From positions 286,674 to 350,673 of the forward strand of contig NZ_AUHF01000007.1 of NCBI RefSeq assembly GCF_000423045.1: 64,000 bases of DNA. Direction: 5' to 3'. The translations under genes were made by a program, and so were the position numbers. Shown one piece after another: positions 1 through 8,655 of the stretch. This DNA is from Christiangramia portivictoriae DSM 23547 (GTDB taxonomy: Bacteria; Bacteroidota; Bacteroidia; Flavobacteriales; Flavobacteriaceae). Positions within the stretch are counted from its first letter, which is position 1. Each line of letters begins with the position of its first letter. Below the pieces are notes generated by a model. It saw nothing but the letters and a program-made list of their open reading frames with translations, made no database searches and was not told the DNA's origin.

Positions 1-566
1 CAGAGCAAACTGCTTATTCATTCCAGGCTAATTATTTTACAAATCTCATAGGTTTAGGAGAAAAATGGAAGATGAGACAGTTTGTAAAACCGCAATTCAT
101 AATTGGGACGAACCGGATGAATTCGATAGGGGACCGTTTGAGCATAGACGATAACAACCTGTTTACCGGTAACTATGGAAGTGATTACCGGAGAACAACC
201 GGAGCTCGCATCGCAGGTTTCGATAGTGATCTTACGGGAACAGAAAAATACGTACTGGAATTGCAAACTCAATTCTATTCACCATGGGACCTTTTTGGTT
301 TTAGATTGAATCCGTTTTTAAACTATACCGCCGGTATCCTGAAGGATACGAATCTTGGCAGCAATAACCTGTATTCTGCGATCGGTGTTGGTTTTATCTT
401 TAGAAATGATTACCTGGTTTTCAACAATTTTCAGCTTTCCTTTTCTTTTTATCCTGAAATTCCTGGTCAGGGACCTAACATTTTTAAAACGAATTCTATT
501 GAAACCAACGATTTTGGCTTTCAGAATTTTAATTTAGGTAAACCCAGAACTGTATTATTCAACTAG
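1..566 (+). CDS. C-terminal part of an outer-membrane beta-barrel protein (partial)
   Basis: The reading frame is open from the left edge of the window (first full codon at base 3) to the stop at 564-566, so the visible 187 or so residues are the end of a longer protein. The residues alternate polar and aromatic/hydrophobic, with Gly/Asn/Asp-rich turns and strands such as NYTAGIL and YSAIGVGFIF, which is typical of outer-membrane barrels in the surface-antigen/BamA-like or porin class. The internal Met at 72 is only the first Met in view and is not preceded by a convincing start region. The family cannot be fixed from this fragment. Barrel character is inferred from sequence pattern; substrate or partner is unknown. 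Confidence 0.55.
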   Translation, partial: EQTAYSFQANYFTNLIGLGEKWKMRQFVKPQFIIGTNRMNSIGDRLSIDDNNLFTGNYGSDYRRTTGARIAGFDSDLTGTEKYVLELQTQFYSPWDLFGFRLNPFLNYTAGILKDTNLGSNNLYSAIGVGFIFRNDYLVFNNFQLSFSFYPEIPGQGPNIFKTNSIETNDFGFQNFNLGKPRTVLFN

Positions 567-607
567 CACATCTCCAGCCATCTACTGCAAATAATCAGAT
601 TAAAATT

Positions 608-994
608 ATGAATATTCAAAGATTACATCATGTTGCCATTATTTGCTCCAACTATAAAAGGTCTAAACAGTTTTATACAGAAGTGTTAGGTTTTAAAGTT
701 GAGAAGGAAACCTACAGGGAAGAACGTGCATCTTTTAAACTTGACCTTTCCTTAAACGGAGAATATATACTGGAACTGTTTTCATTTCCCAATCCACCTG
801 CCAGACTAACCCAACCGGAAGCGGCAGGATTGAGACATCTAGCTTTTGGCGTGCAGGATCTTGAGGCTTCTATTGAAGAACTGTTAAGCAAAAAATTAGA
901 GACCGAGCCCATACGCACCGATGAATTCACTGGCAAAAAGTTCACTTTCCTTTATGATCCGGATCAATTACCTATTGAATTATACGAACTTTAA
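608..994 (+). CDS. VOC-family (glyoxalase/YaeR-like) metalloenzyme
   Basis: A 128-residue single-domain member of the vicinal-oxygen-chelate superfamily. The N-terminal module begins LHHVAIICSNYKRSKQFY, and the C-terminal module carries GLRHLAFGVQDL and ends DPDQLPIELYEL. These are the paired beta-alpha-beta-beta-beta modules, with metal-ligand His near residue 8, His near 77 and Glu near 125. Length and motifs fit the YaeR/glyoxalase-like group; the true substrate of that group is poorly defined. No signal peptide, so cytoplasmic. It starts 41 bp after the upstream barrel gene, on the same strand, and may be co-transcribed with it. Family call is firm; a function in methylglyoxal detoxification would be a guess. 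Confidence 0.85.
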   Translation: MNIQRLHHVAIICSNYKRSKQFYTEVLGFKVEKETYREERASFKLDLSLNGEYILELFSFPNPPARLTQPEAAGLRHLAFGVQDLEASIEELLSKKLETEPIRTDEFTGKKFTFLYDPDQLPIELYEL

Positions 995-1088
995 AAACAA
1001 TTCACCTTCTATTCGATAAATGCCAGAAGCAGGCTTAGAATGCTTATACCTTTCAATTTCAAAGTACCCGAGGGCTATTTTTAGAATT

Positions 1089-2468
1089 TTAGTTACCTAA
1101 AACTCTGAAATTATCCAGATCGTAAGTGGTAGTTTTATCTGGAGCAGCTCCCAGGTATCTAAAGCCTATCCAGACCTCGCCCTCCAAACAGGAAATATCC
1201 AGTTCTGAAGTTTTGAATACATTTCCAGATCCTCCCGATGGACCGTATGGAATTGCGGCATCAAGCAACTTCCATTCTGTGGTTCTGGGATCACCAGTAA
1301 AATCCTGAGTAAAAAACACCTTTAAAAATATGCCGTTATCATAGGACGCAAGCAAATCAAAACTTACCAGATTCGCCCCTGTCGAGCTAATATCTATGAC
1401 AGGAGAGACTAGCCATGCCTCCAGCGGATTCTCAAGTGTATTGTAAGCAGAAATTCGTAGTAGCCGGTTGCCGTTTACCATCGTGGGCGTAAAGCGTTTT
1501 TCACCTCCGCTCACATTAATATTGGTCCATTTTCTTGCCGAGAGGGTCGTATTGGATGTTACACCATCAAAATTCTCTTCCGAGATTACATTTCTGCTGA
1601 AATTTCCTCCTGAATCACATTTGAAAAACTGGTCATCACATCGTTCAGCATCAAAATCCAGCGCGGTTGGATCGTTTACGATAAGCACAAAATGTTCATC
1701 ATAATAATTGCGACTAAGAACCCCCTGAATTTTACCGGAGCCTGTGGGTAGCAATAAAGATCTAAAGTTTGCATAGGTACTTGTACTCAAAAATAGGGTC
1801 TCACCGCTTGTACAGCTTTCCAATTGTCTCTCACCATCATATTCATCATACCTGTGTGATGCAAATGAAAAGTTTTCTGTTTCTCTCACCAGATTAATAT
1901 CGAATTGAATATCGTTCACTTCCACATATAAATTCTTGGTTTCTTCTGAGAATTCTGAAATGGCTAATCTCTTCGGAACAATTTCAGACGTTATTTCAGA
2001 TCTAATGATAAAATCGTCGATCATAGAAGAGGGTATTGCCACCACATCTCCTCTATTCTGAATCCCTAGTTGCAAAACACCGTTATTAAATCCCAAACTG
2101 AGTCCGTCAAGCTTTACATAGACTTTTCTTCCGAAGTTATATGTCTGGTGCAGGGAATTATCGTCCACCAGAATTTGAATCCCAGCCTGAGGATTTTGAG
2201 GTTTATCCTGTACTACGAGCTTTTTGTAAAAATTTCCTCCAGCATCATCACTAATGACAAAAGCTTCAAACCAGGTATCGGTATCCCTGAAGTTATGAAT
2301 TTCACCGGTTTCCATTTTGTAATTGCCTTTTACCGCCGCAATACTGGTAAAACTTCCATCTACAACGACAGGTTCTTCCAATAAACCGGGGATCTCGAAG
2401 TCATCTGTAGGCACGCAGGAAAGTAGACTAATAGTAAGAAGATAACTAAGAAAAAATGTTCTGTTCAT
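1089..2468 (-). CDS. DUF5689 / choice-of-anchor J surface lipoprotein
   Basis: A 459-residue lipoprotein: the signal peptide ends in SLLSC, Cys18 is the predicted lipidated residue, and the next residues (VPTDDFE) are acidic, as in Bacteroidota surface-export signals. Residues about 35-270 match the DUF5689 type (KVYVKLDGLSLG, GIQNRGDVVAIPSSMID), an OB-like beta domain common beside secreted nucleases. Residues about 290-459 look like a choice-of-anchor J jelly roll (SEENFDGV, WLVSPVIDIS, YDLDNFRVLGN). It ends the transcription unit that begins with the TonB receptor 3 bp upstream, so it is probably the surface partner of that receptor. Ligand is not shown by sequence; nucleic acid or a phosphoester is an inference from the neighbouring nucleases. 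Confidence 0.82.
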   Translation of the reverse strand: MNRTFFLSYLLTISLLSCVPTDDFEIPGLLEEPVVVDGSFTSIAAVKGNYKMETGEIHNFRDTDTWFEAFVISDDAGGNFYKKLVVQDKPQNPQAGIQILVDDNSLHQTYNFGRKVYVKLDGLSLGFNNGVLQLGIQNRGDVVAIPSSMIDDFIIRSEITSEIVPKRLAISEFSEETKNLYVEVNDIQFDINLVRETENFSFASHRYDEYDGERQLESCTSGETLFLSTSTYANFRSLLLPTGSGKIQGVLSRNYYDEHFVLIVNDPTALDFDAERCDDQFFKCDSGGNFSRNVISEENFDGVTSNTTLSARKWTNINVSGGEKRFTPTMVNGNRLLRISAYNTLENPLEAWLVSPVIDISSTGANLVSFDLLASYDNGIFLKVFFTQDFTGDPRTTEWKLLDAAIPYGPSGGSGNVFKTSELDISCLEGEVWIGFRYLGAAPDKTTTYDLDNFRVLGN

Positions 2469-2471
2469 CGA

Positions 2472-5255
2472 TCAAAATCTAAGGTTTAAGTTTACAAAAT
2501 AGCTGGTGCCGTTTCCATACCAGTATTTATTGCCGAAAATTGGAATCTCGCGATCCCTATCTTCCTTTAAAGTTCTATAATTGGCATTTCTAGCCTGTTC
2601 AAAACCACCGGTCCTGAAAGTAGTGTTCAAAGCATTATTGATACTAGCGAAGAAACCAAGATACTTGTCTCTAATTCTCCAGCTTTTACCTCCAATAATG
2701 TTGGTAAGAAAATAGGGATCAAACTGTTCCTGTTCCAGCAATTGCCTTGCGATCGTTGCGTCATATTCCACGAGCTCCAGACCGTCGTAGTCTTTTTGAA
2801 AGTTTGATGTTCTGGTTAATGGGCTCACATCTATGAATGCACCGGTAAAATAGTTTTGCGAAATCCCAAACCACCAGTATGCTGGATCTCTGTATTCAAA
2901 ACCAAGCTGAAAAGCAGATTGTGAACCACCCGGCAAGCGATATCCTTTAAGAAAGGATCTTTCATAATCCAAATTATCGAAAGCGCCGGAGTAAAGACTT
3001 AGCGCCGGGTTGTTTTTATAAATAAACTGTCCGCTTCCACCAGCGAGCTTTACTTTAATAGTGGAAGTAACCTGGTATTCTGAACTTAATTCGACGCCAA
3101 GCAATTGTTTGTCAATATCTGAAAGCACTTCCTGAACAAATGCAGTGGAATTTTCTCTGCCAAGACCGGAAAGTCCATCGGTATAATAAAAAGAAACTTC
3201 GGTACTATTCGCAATTCGCTGAGCATAACCTGTGATCCTAAGGTTAAAAAGATTGGTGCGATAACGGTAACTAAGATCTGAAGCTTTAATAATCTCTTCG
3301 GAGATGCCTGGAGCAAGCAAATTATTCTGCCTTGGATTGATAAAGGTGTTTTTAAGGTGTGGTGCTTTGGAATAAGCGGCCAGGTTTAATTCCAGGCTTT
3401 GACGTCCTGAAAATTTGTGCAGCAAATGAGTTTTAAAGCCTGAAGTTAAAAAATCAACGTTCTGTGAGCTTCCGAATGAACTTACTGGAAACGCTTCATT
3501 CTGATAGTTTCCGAAACGTTGGTAGCCTGAGGCCGAGGCCTGTCCCGAAATACTCAGTTCCCAGCTTCGCCATTGCTTCTGTAGCTGAGCAAATACTTCA
3601 GCCTTTTGCGCAGTTAGATCATAATTATACTTATAGTCCTGTCCTTCAAAAACTTTTCGATCAGGATTTCTGAGGTCATTCTGAGAAAATCCAGTAAAAA
3701 CTTCAACATCCAGGAAGCTGGATGCACCAAAAAGATCTTCGATCCTGGCGAAGTTCTGACTGTTCAGCGAAGAAATTTTGAAACTACTAATGAGCTGCAG
3801 ACTGGAATCCAGTTGTAAGTTCAAAATACTACTCGCCACAAAATTTCGGTCTCTATTAACGTCTGCCGCGAGAGCGTACAATGCATCCGGACTAGTATTA
3901 GCTTTATAAATATCTGTCCAGTTAAGTTGTCCTTTATCAACTAATTCCTTTTCAGACAGATAAGCTTTCTGAAAATCTTCAAGGCCCTCAAATCTCAGGA
4001 AATATCCCGGCAACTTCTGGTAATAAACCGGATCTGGATTTGATGCTCCTCCAAGATAGGTACGTTGTGATTCAAAATCAACAAAACTAGTACCTCCATA
4101 ATCTATGCGGGTATTCGAAACTTCACCGAACTGGTAGGAAAGGTTGGTATTCAAATGCAAATTTTTAGATGGATTCCAGAAATGGCTGAGCATGAAGATG
4201 GGTTCTTGAATGTTCTTCAACCGGCTATTCCGTATCTCATTCCCCTGCAATCCCCAGTATGGATTGTAACGACTTCCTTTAATTTCAACAACCTCTTGCG
4301 TAAGGGGAGCAGATTTTCCACGAAGCGTAGGCGTGTAGATCGCGGTTACATTTAATGAATGAGCAGGACTTATGATCTTTTCAAGTCCCAGGTAAACAGA
4401 ATTTGCATCGAAAGGAGTTCCTTCCATATAGCCTTCCGTGGCATAACGGCGTCCTATGGAAAATGCGTAAAACCAGCCATTATTCTGTTCTCCGCTAGCA
4501 TAGGTTGCCATTAATCTTCCAGTATAACTACGGTTGGAACCTGAGGCTGTTATTCTACCACCGCTGGCAAACCGTGAAGCTCGCATTATAATATTCGTCG
4601 TACCGCCAAGACCTCCAAAATCATATTCAGATGGAGAGATACCCGACGTAAACACCTGGTTTCTCTGGACATCGTTAAGGCCTCCCCAGTTGCTCCACTG
4701 AGGTCTGCCATTATAGGCCTTATTCATTTCAACACCGTTGATCATTAATGTTCCATATTCTGAACCGAGCCCACGCACTCTGTAAAACGTCTGACTAAAA
4801 TCAAATGCGGCAGCGCTGAAATATGCATCACGGGTGGACTGAAGAATTCCTGAAATATTATCAAAACCAGCTTCGTCATCCACCATATCCTCTTCTGAAA
4901 GGCTTATGGTATTCTGAAATGATAGATCCTGGCTTGAATCTGGACTAAGCAAAATGGAGGAAAGGTCCAGTTCATCAACCCCAGTTAAATTAACGGATAT
5001 TCTCTTCCCAAGATATCCCGATCTGCTGATGTGCAGAATAACCTCTTTAGATATAATACCATCAATCTCCAAAGAAAACTTTCCTTCAGGATCTGAGAAT
5101 GTCTCTTCAAAAGAATTCTCTTTTGCAATTTTAACCTGGGGTAAGGGCACCTGGGTAATTGCATCTATAATCCGACCACTTATGATCGGAGTTTGGGCAT
5201 ATAAACTTTGATATAGCAAAGAAAACAGACACGCCCAAAAACAGGTTTTATTCAT
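2472..5255 (-). CDS. TonB-dependent receptor with carboxypeptidase-regulatory N-domain
   Basis: A 927-residue outer-membrane receptor. A signal peptide (residues 1-20, ending LYAQ) is followed by a CarboxypepD_reg/CNA-B-like domain at about 23-105 (ISGRIIDAITQVPLPQVKIA), a plug domain at about 115-240 (YRVRGLGSEYGTLMINGVEM, GLGGTTNIIM), and a 22-strand-type barrel ending in the aromatic YFVNLNLRF. The plug contains GRPQWSNWGGL, closely like GRVYWSNWAGL of the second receptor at 10.4-12.9 kb, so the two are paralogues of one subfamily. It is followed 3 bp later by the DUF5689 lipoprotein, forming a receptor-lipoprotein pair. It diverges from the nuclease-fold gene at 5353, sharing a 97-bp intergenic region. 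Import of a large ligand by TonB/ExbBD energy is family knowledge; the ligand is unknown. Confidence 0.92.
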   Translation of the reverse strand: MNKTCFWACLFSLLYQSLYAQTPIISGRIIDAITQVPLPQVKIAKENSFEETFSDPEGKFSLEIDGIISKEVILHISRSGYLGKRISVNLTGVDELDLSSILLSPDSSQDLSFQNTISLSEEDMVDDEAGFDNISGILQSTRDAYFSAAAFDFSQTFYRVRGLGSEYGTLMINGVEMNKAYNGRPQWSNWGGLNDVQRNQVFTSGISPSEYDFGGLGGTTNIIMRASRFASGGRITASGSNRSYTGRLMATYASGEQNNGWFYAFSIGRRYATEGYMEGTPFDANSVYLGLEKIISPAHSLNVTAIYTPTLRGKSAPLTQEVVEIKGSRYNPYWGLQGNEIRNSRLKNIQEPIFMLSHFWNPSKNLHLNTNLSYQFGEVSNTRIDYGGTSFVDFESQRTYLGGASNPDPVYYQKLPGYFLRFEGLEDFQKAYLSEKELVDKGQLNWTDIYKANTSPDALYALAADVNRDRNFVASSILNLQLDSSLQLISSFKISSLNSQNFARIEDLFGASSFLDVEVFTGFSQNDLRNPDRKVFEGQDYKYNYDLTAQKAEVFAQLQKQWRSWELSISGQASASGYQRFGNYQNEAFPVSSFGSSQNVDFLTSGFKTHLLHKFSGRQSLELNLAAYSKAPHLKNTFINPRQNNLLAPGISEEIIKASDLSYRYRTNLFNLRITGYAQRIANSTEVSFYYTDGLSGLGRENSTAFVQEVLSDIDKQLLGVELSSEYQVTSTIKVKLAGGSGQFIYKNNPALSLYSGAFDNLDYERSFLKGYRLPGGSQSAFQLGFEYRDPAYWWFGISQNYFTGAFIDVSPLTRTSNFQKDYDGLELVEYDATIARQLLEQEQFDPYFLTNIIGGKSWRIRDKYLGFFASINNALNTTFRTGGFEQARNANYRTLKEDRDREIPIFGNKYWYGNGTSYFVNLNLRF

Positions 5256-5352
5256 GCAGTGCCTCGTAGTCGAAATATGGGATAATTTTAAATCATTTTT
5301 CTGTAATATTCAAAAAACCAGTACTTTAATTGCGGTCTAAAATGATAAAAAT

Positions 5353-6408
5353 TTGAAGAAATATATTACAGCGATTTATTTGGTAATTGGGCTATATCTG
5401 ACGACTTCAGAAAACCTATATTGTCAGAATATGAGAGATTACCACATTGAAACCATTGCCTTCTACAATGTAGAGAACCTGTTCGACACCGTAGATGACA
5501 CCCTCACGTTTGATGATGACAGGACTGCTCTAGGTAAAGACAACTGGACCGAGGAACGATATGCTGTCAAAATAGCCAATATTTCCCGCGTTCTCTCTGA
5601 GATAGGAACCCTGGAATCTAAAAAACCACCTTTGGTGATCGGTCTTTGTGAGATTGAAAATAAGAAGGTTTTAGAAGATTTGATCGGCCACCCTAACCTT
5701 GCGAAATTCAATTACAAGATCGTGCATTACGACTCTCCAGATGAGCGAGGTATTGATGTCGCCCTGCTGTATCGTTCGCAGTCTTTCGTAGTTACGAATT
5801 CACAGGCTCGTAAATTAATGATCTACGATAACGATAAGCGGGATTACACCCGGGATCAACTTGTCGTGAGCGGTATGGCCATGGGACAGGAAACTCATTT
5901 TATAGTAAACCACTGGCCTTCCAGGTCTGGTGGTGAAGCTAAAAGCAGTTACAAACGTGAAAAGGCGGCCATGCTAAATAAACGTATCATTGATTCTATT
6001 TACCAGGAAGACCCAAAGGCAAGAATTATAGGAATGGGAGATTTTAACGACGATCCTACTAATAAAAGCTTTAAAAAGTTCCTACAAACCAAAGCTGAAA
6101 TCAAGAATTTGAAGGAAGGAGACCTGTATAATCCTATGGAAAACATGCTCAAAAGAGGTCGCGGAACACTGGCATATCGTGATTCCTGGAACCTGTTCGA
6201 TCAATTTTATCTTTCTGAAAGCTTACTGAGTAGAACTTCTGAAGGATTTCAATACTATAAAGCAGGAATTTTCAATGCGCCCTACCTCATCACTCAGAGC
6301 GGGCAGTACCGTGGCTATCCTATGCGTACATATGGCAGCTCTGGCTACCAGCCTGGCTACAGCGATCATTTTCCTGTATATCTTTATTTGATTAAAGCTG
6401 TAGAATAA
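5353..6408 (+). CDS. Secreted endonuclease/exonuclease/phosphatase-fold enzyme
   Basis: A 351-residue protein that starts at TTG. The ATG just upstream at 5342 runs into a stop after four codons, and the TTG gives a good signal peptide (residues 1-25, ending LYCQ). The catalytic landmarks of the DNase I-like phosphoesterase fold are present: NVENLFD (39-45), CEIEN with the metal-binding Glu (99-103), NHWPSR (186-191), GDFNDDP (229-235) and a C-terminal SDHFPV. It should therefore be a metal-dependent phosphodiesterase or nuclease exported to the periplasm or beyond. It diverges from a TonB receptor-DUF5689 unit and converges on the membrane-protein/endonuclease I unit, which fits a shared role in using extracellular nucleic acid. 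Substrate (DNA, RNA or phospholipid head group) cannot be told. Confidence 0.88.
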   Translation: MKKYITAIYLVIGLYLTTSENLYCQNMRDYHIETIAFYNVENLFDTVDDTLTFDDDRTALGKDNWTEERYAVKIANISRVLSEIGTLESKKPPLVIGLCEIENKKVLEDLIGHPNLAKFNYKIVHYDSPDERGIDVALLYRSQSFVVTNSQARKLMIYDNDKRDYTRDQLVVSGMAMGQETHFIVNHWPSRSGGEAKSSYKREKAAMLNKRIIDSIYQEDPKARIIGMGDFNDDPTNKSFKKFLQTKAEIKNLKEGDLYNPMENMLKRGRGTLAYRDSWNLFDQFYLSESLLSRTSEGFQYYKAGIFNAPYLITQSGQYRGYPMRTYGSSGYQPGYSDHFPVYLYLIKAVE

Positions 6409-6438
6409 AAAAAGCCTGGTCTAATACCAGGCTTTTTT
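6408..6438. terminator. Bidirectional intrinsic terminator
   Basis: A perfect hairpin with arms AAAAAAGCCTGGT / ACCAGGCTTTTTT around a 5-nt loop begins in the stop codon of the nuclease-fold gene. It has A/T runs on both sides, so it can end transcripts from both convergent genes. Confidence 0.9.
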
Positions 6439-6455
6439 AACAGGATGTTCTTCTT

Positions 6456-6890
6456 CTAGAACCATGCGCTCCACGGAATTCTGGATAATACTACCAGAAA
6501 AGCGATTCCGTAGAAAATAGCCAGCATCTTGAATTTTGGCTTTGAAGTAAGTTTCTTTTTATGTTTGGAGTAACCAATAGTGATCAATGCGATCGCGATG
6601 ATCATCATTAATGGATGCTCCACCAGGTACAGTCGGGTAGTATCGTTACCCATAACTTCTCCCATACCACCTTCCCATCTCGCCATATTACCAGAGGTAA
6701 AGTAAAGTACAATTCCTATAAGCAATTGTATATGCGAAACGATTAGCGTAAATAAGGCTATTCTAAAATTAGTTGCACTGTATTCCTTGTTCGCCGCAAA
6801 ACCAATGATTGCATTAAAAGTTGCAATCAAGAGCATTATAAGAACCAGATAGGCCCAGTAAGAGTGTATAAATTGAACTGTTTGATACAT
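6456..6890 (-). CDS. Small four-helix integral membrane protein
   Basis: A 144-residue protein with four hydrophobic segments at about 12-33, 44-64, 92-110 and 122-140, separated by short charged loops. Residues of possible functional interest are His9 and Tyr11 in HSYWAYL, His53 in SHIQLLIG and His92 in EHPLMMI, all in or next to membrane segments, a pattern that can bind heme. The family is conserved in Bacteroidota but I know no proven function for it. The gene lies 32 bp downstream of the endonuclease I gene on the same strand, so it is probably co-transcribed. A role as a cytochrome-b-like or assembly protein is only a suggestion. Confidence 0.6.
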   Translation of the reverse strand: MYQTVQFIHSYWAYLVLIMLLIATFNAIIGFAANKEYSATNFRIALFTLIVSHIQLLIGIVLYFTSGNMARWEGGMGEVMGNDTTRLYLVEHPLMMIIAIALITIGYSKHKKKLTSKPKFKMLAIFYGIAFLVVLSRIPWSAWF

Positions 6891-6922
6891 ATAATCTTTA
6901 TATAAATGTTATAAGTTAAAGG

Positions 6923-8560
6923 CTATTCCCAACGATTTTCCGCAGCATCACCACCCCAGATTAGTGTAGCGAGGAATGGATTATCTATGAACGGGTTTCG
7001 ATTTCCCTGAGCTGCTTCTATCACATCATTTCGCTGTAATTCGAAGGCTGAAACCGGATCTTCCCGATTCCATTTCAGAAAAAGTTCAAGATTCCCAACT
7101 TCGTCAAAGGAGTCTCCGTAGCTAAGGTTTACATACATTACCATTCTGGCAACATCACCTTTCCATTCATCTCCAGGAAACCAGCTATCACCGCCTACAA
7201 GCTTATATTCTCCACTTCCATCGGTAAATGGGTAATTAAGCCTTTCAGAATTAACATCTACATCTGCAACCCTCAGTAAATGCAGGTCACTTACAGATTC
7301 CTCAGTATTTAAAAGGGATTGGGGATAAATGTGTTCTGTATTAAAACTTTCATCTCCATCCAGGTCACCTAACTGGAATTCATCATCTGGTCTAAGTTCA
7401 CCAGAATAAACCAGTACAACCATAGACTCGTCATCAAGAGCAGCATCGGCATCATATAAATAATCATGACGATCTGTGTAAGTCAGTCGGTTCGTATGTT
7501 GCGCATTCGTAAGATCTGAAAGCTCTGAATACAACAAGTCTGGATCTACCGTAAAGCTGGCATCTTGATAATACGATTTAAGATCATCAGGAACATTGAA
7601 TTTAACAGCTTCTACGATGTTCACTGTGACTGTCGCAGTAGAACAAGTGGCATCTGCATCATCATCACAAATGGTGTAAGTGAAGCTATCCTCACCTAGA
7701 AAACCGGCCTGTGGAGTATAGGTTACAGTCCCATCATTATTCAAAACTATGCCTGCGTTACTTCCCGAATCATCTATGGAAGTTATGGTGGCATCATCAG
7801 TAAGATCATCATTATCCAGAAGTTTTGTGATCACTTCTTCGGAAGTTCCAATTTCTATAACCACGGTATCATCTGAAGCTACCGGTGAACCTTCATCTTC
7901 CACGGTCATGGTAACAGTAGCAGTAGAGCAATTTGGTGTATCATCATCATCACATAAGGTATACGTGAATGTATCCTGACCAGAAAAACTGGATTCTGGC
8001 ACATAAAGAATGCTTCCGTCGTCCTGAAGTGTTACACTGGCGTTACCACTCGTGCTTTCTACTGAAGTGACTTGCGCATTATCTACCACCTGGTCATTAT
8101 CAAGATGGTTGCTTATGGTGTAGGTCTTTCCTTCCTGGGTGGTATAGCTGTCATCGGCTGCTATTGGTTCCCCGGCATCACCTACGATAATGGTAACTAC
8201 AGCACTGGAACACCTGTCTGAATCTCCAGGTACACAAATCGTATACGAGAAGGTATCATTTCCAGTAAAATCTAATGCAGGCTCATAGGTGTAGGTTTGA
8301 TCACGATTATCTGTGATCGTTCCGCCTGCTTCAGTTTCAGCATCAATACTGGTGATGATCGCGTTATCCACGAGTTCATCGTTTTCCAGCAACATCGCTC
8401 TGTTGAAAGTGTAGGTTTCATTTTGAACAGCAGATAGTTCATCTGCCGTTGCTACTGGATTTTCTTCTTCAACTGGAGGAACGGGAGTTGGTGTAGCATC
8501 ATCATCACCTGAACAACCCAACATGAGCGCCAGCAAAAAAAGTCCGGTATATTTTTTCAT
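6923..8560 (-). CDS. Surface endonuclease I lipoprotein with three Ig-like repeats
   Basis: A 545-residue lipoprotein. The lipobox gives Cys16, followed by SGDDD, a close match to the acidic export signal that sends flavobacterial lipoproteins to the cell surface. Three cadherin-like Ig repeats follow at about 34-126, 127-221 and 224-315, each with a DNDxxxDxAxxTSxD-type start, a SGxDTFTYTxC core and a conserved Cys pair. The catalytic domain (about 320-545) is of the endonuclease I (EndA/Vvn) beta-beta-alpha-Me type: NTEHIYPQS at 407-415 holds the general-base His, and the following SERLNYPF, EYKLVG and RMVMYV segments are family landmarks. It should cut DNA or RNA non-specifically outside the cell. 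It sits between two TonB receptor-lipoprotein pairs. Confidence 0.93.
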   Translation of the reverse strand: MKKYTGLFLLALMLGCSGDDDATPTPVPPVEEENPVATADELSAVQNETYTFNRAMLLENDELVDNAIITSIDAETEAGGTITDNRDQTYTYEPALDFTGNDTFSYTICVPGDSDRCSSAVVTIIVGDAGEPIAADDSYTTQEGKTYTISNHLDNDQVVDNAQVTSVESTSGNASVTLQDDGSILYVPESSFSGQDTFTYTLCDDDDTPNCSTATVTMTVEDEGSPVASDDTVVIEIGTSEEVITKLLDNDDLTDDATITSIDDSGSNAGIVLNNDGTVTYTPQAGFLGEDSFTYTICDDDADATCSTATVTVNIVEAVKFNVPDDLKSYYQDASFTVDPDLLYSELSDLTNAQHTNRLTYTDRHDYLYDADAALDDESMVVLVYSGELRPDDEFQLGDLDGDESFNTEHIYPQSLLNTEESVSDLHLLRVADVDVNSERLNYPFTDGSGEYKLVGGDSWFPGDEWKGDVARMVMYVNLSYGDSFDEVGNLELFLKWNREDPVSAFELQRNDVIEAAQGNRNPFIDNPFLATLIWGGDAAENRWE

Positions 8561-8600
8561 AATTGTAAATTATAGTTGCAAATATCTGACAATTTAAGTC

Positions 8601-8633
8601 AAAAAAAAACCTCTTATCGTGAAGATAAGAGGT
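8601..8633 (-). terminator. Intrinsic terminator after the repeat lipoprotein
   Basis: Hairpin with arms CCTCTTATC / GATAAGAGG and, read on the minus strand, a run of nine T. It lies 23 bp after the stop of the gene at 8656-10374. This makes the endonuclease I gene a separate transcription unit. Confidence 0.88.
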
Positions 8634-8655
8634 TTATATAGATTGAGTTCTGAAC

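Noticed and set aside
6923..8560. Ig-like repeats of the nuclease seen as a DNA repeat array or CRISPR
   Set aside because: The repeats are in protein sequence, about 93 residues long and diverged; there are no short identical DNA repeats with spacers.
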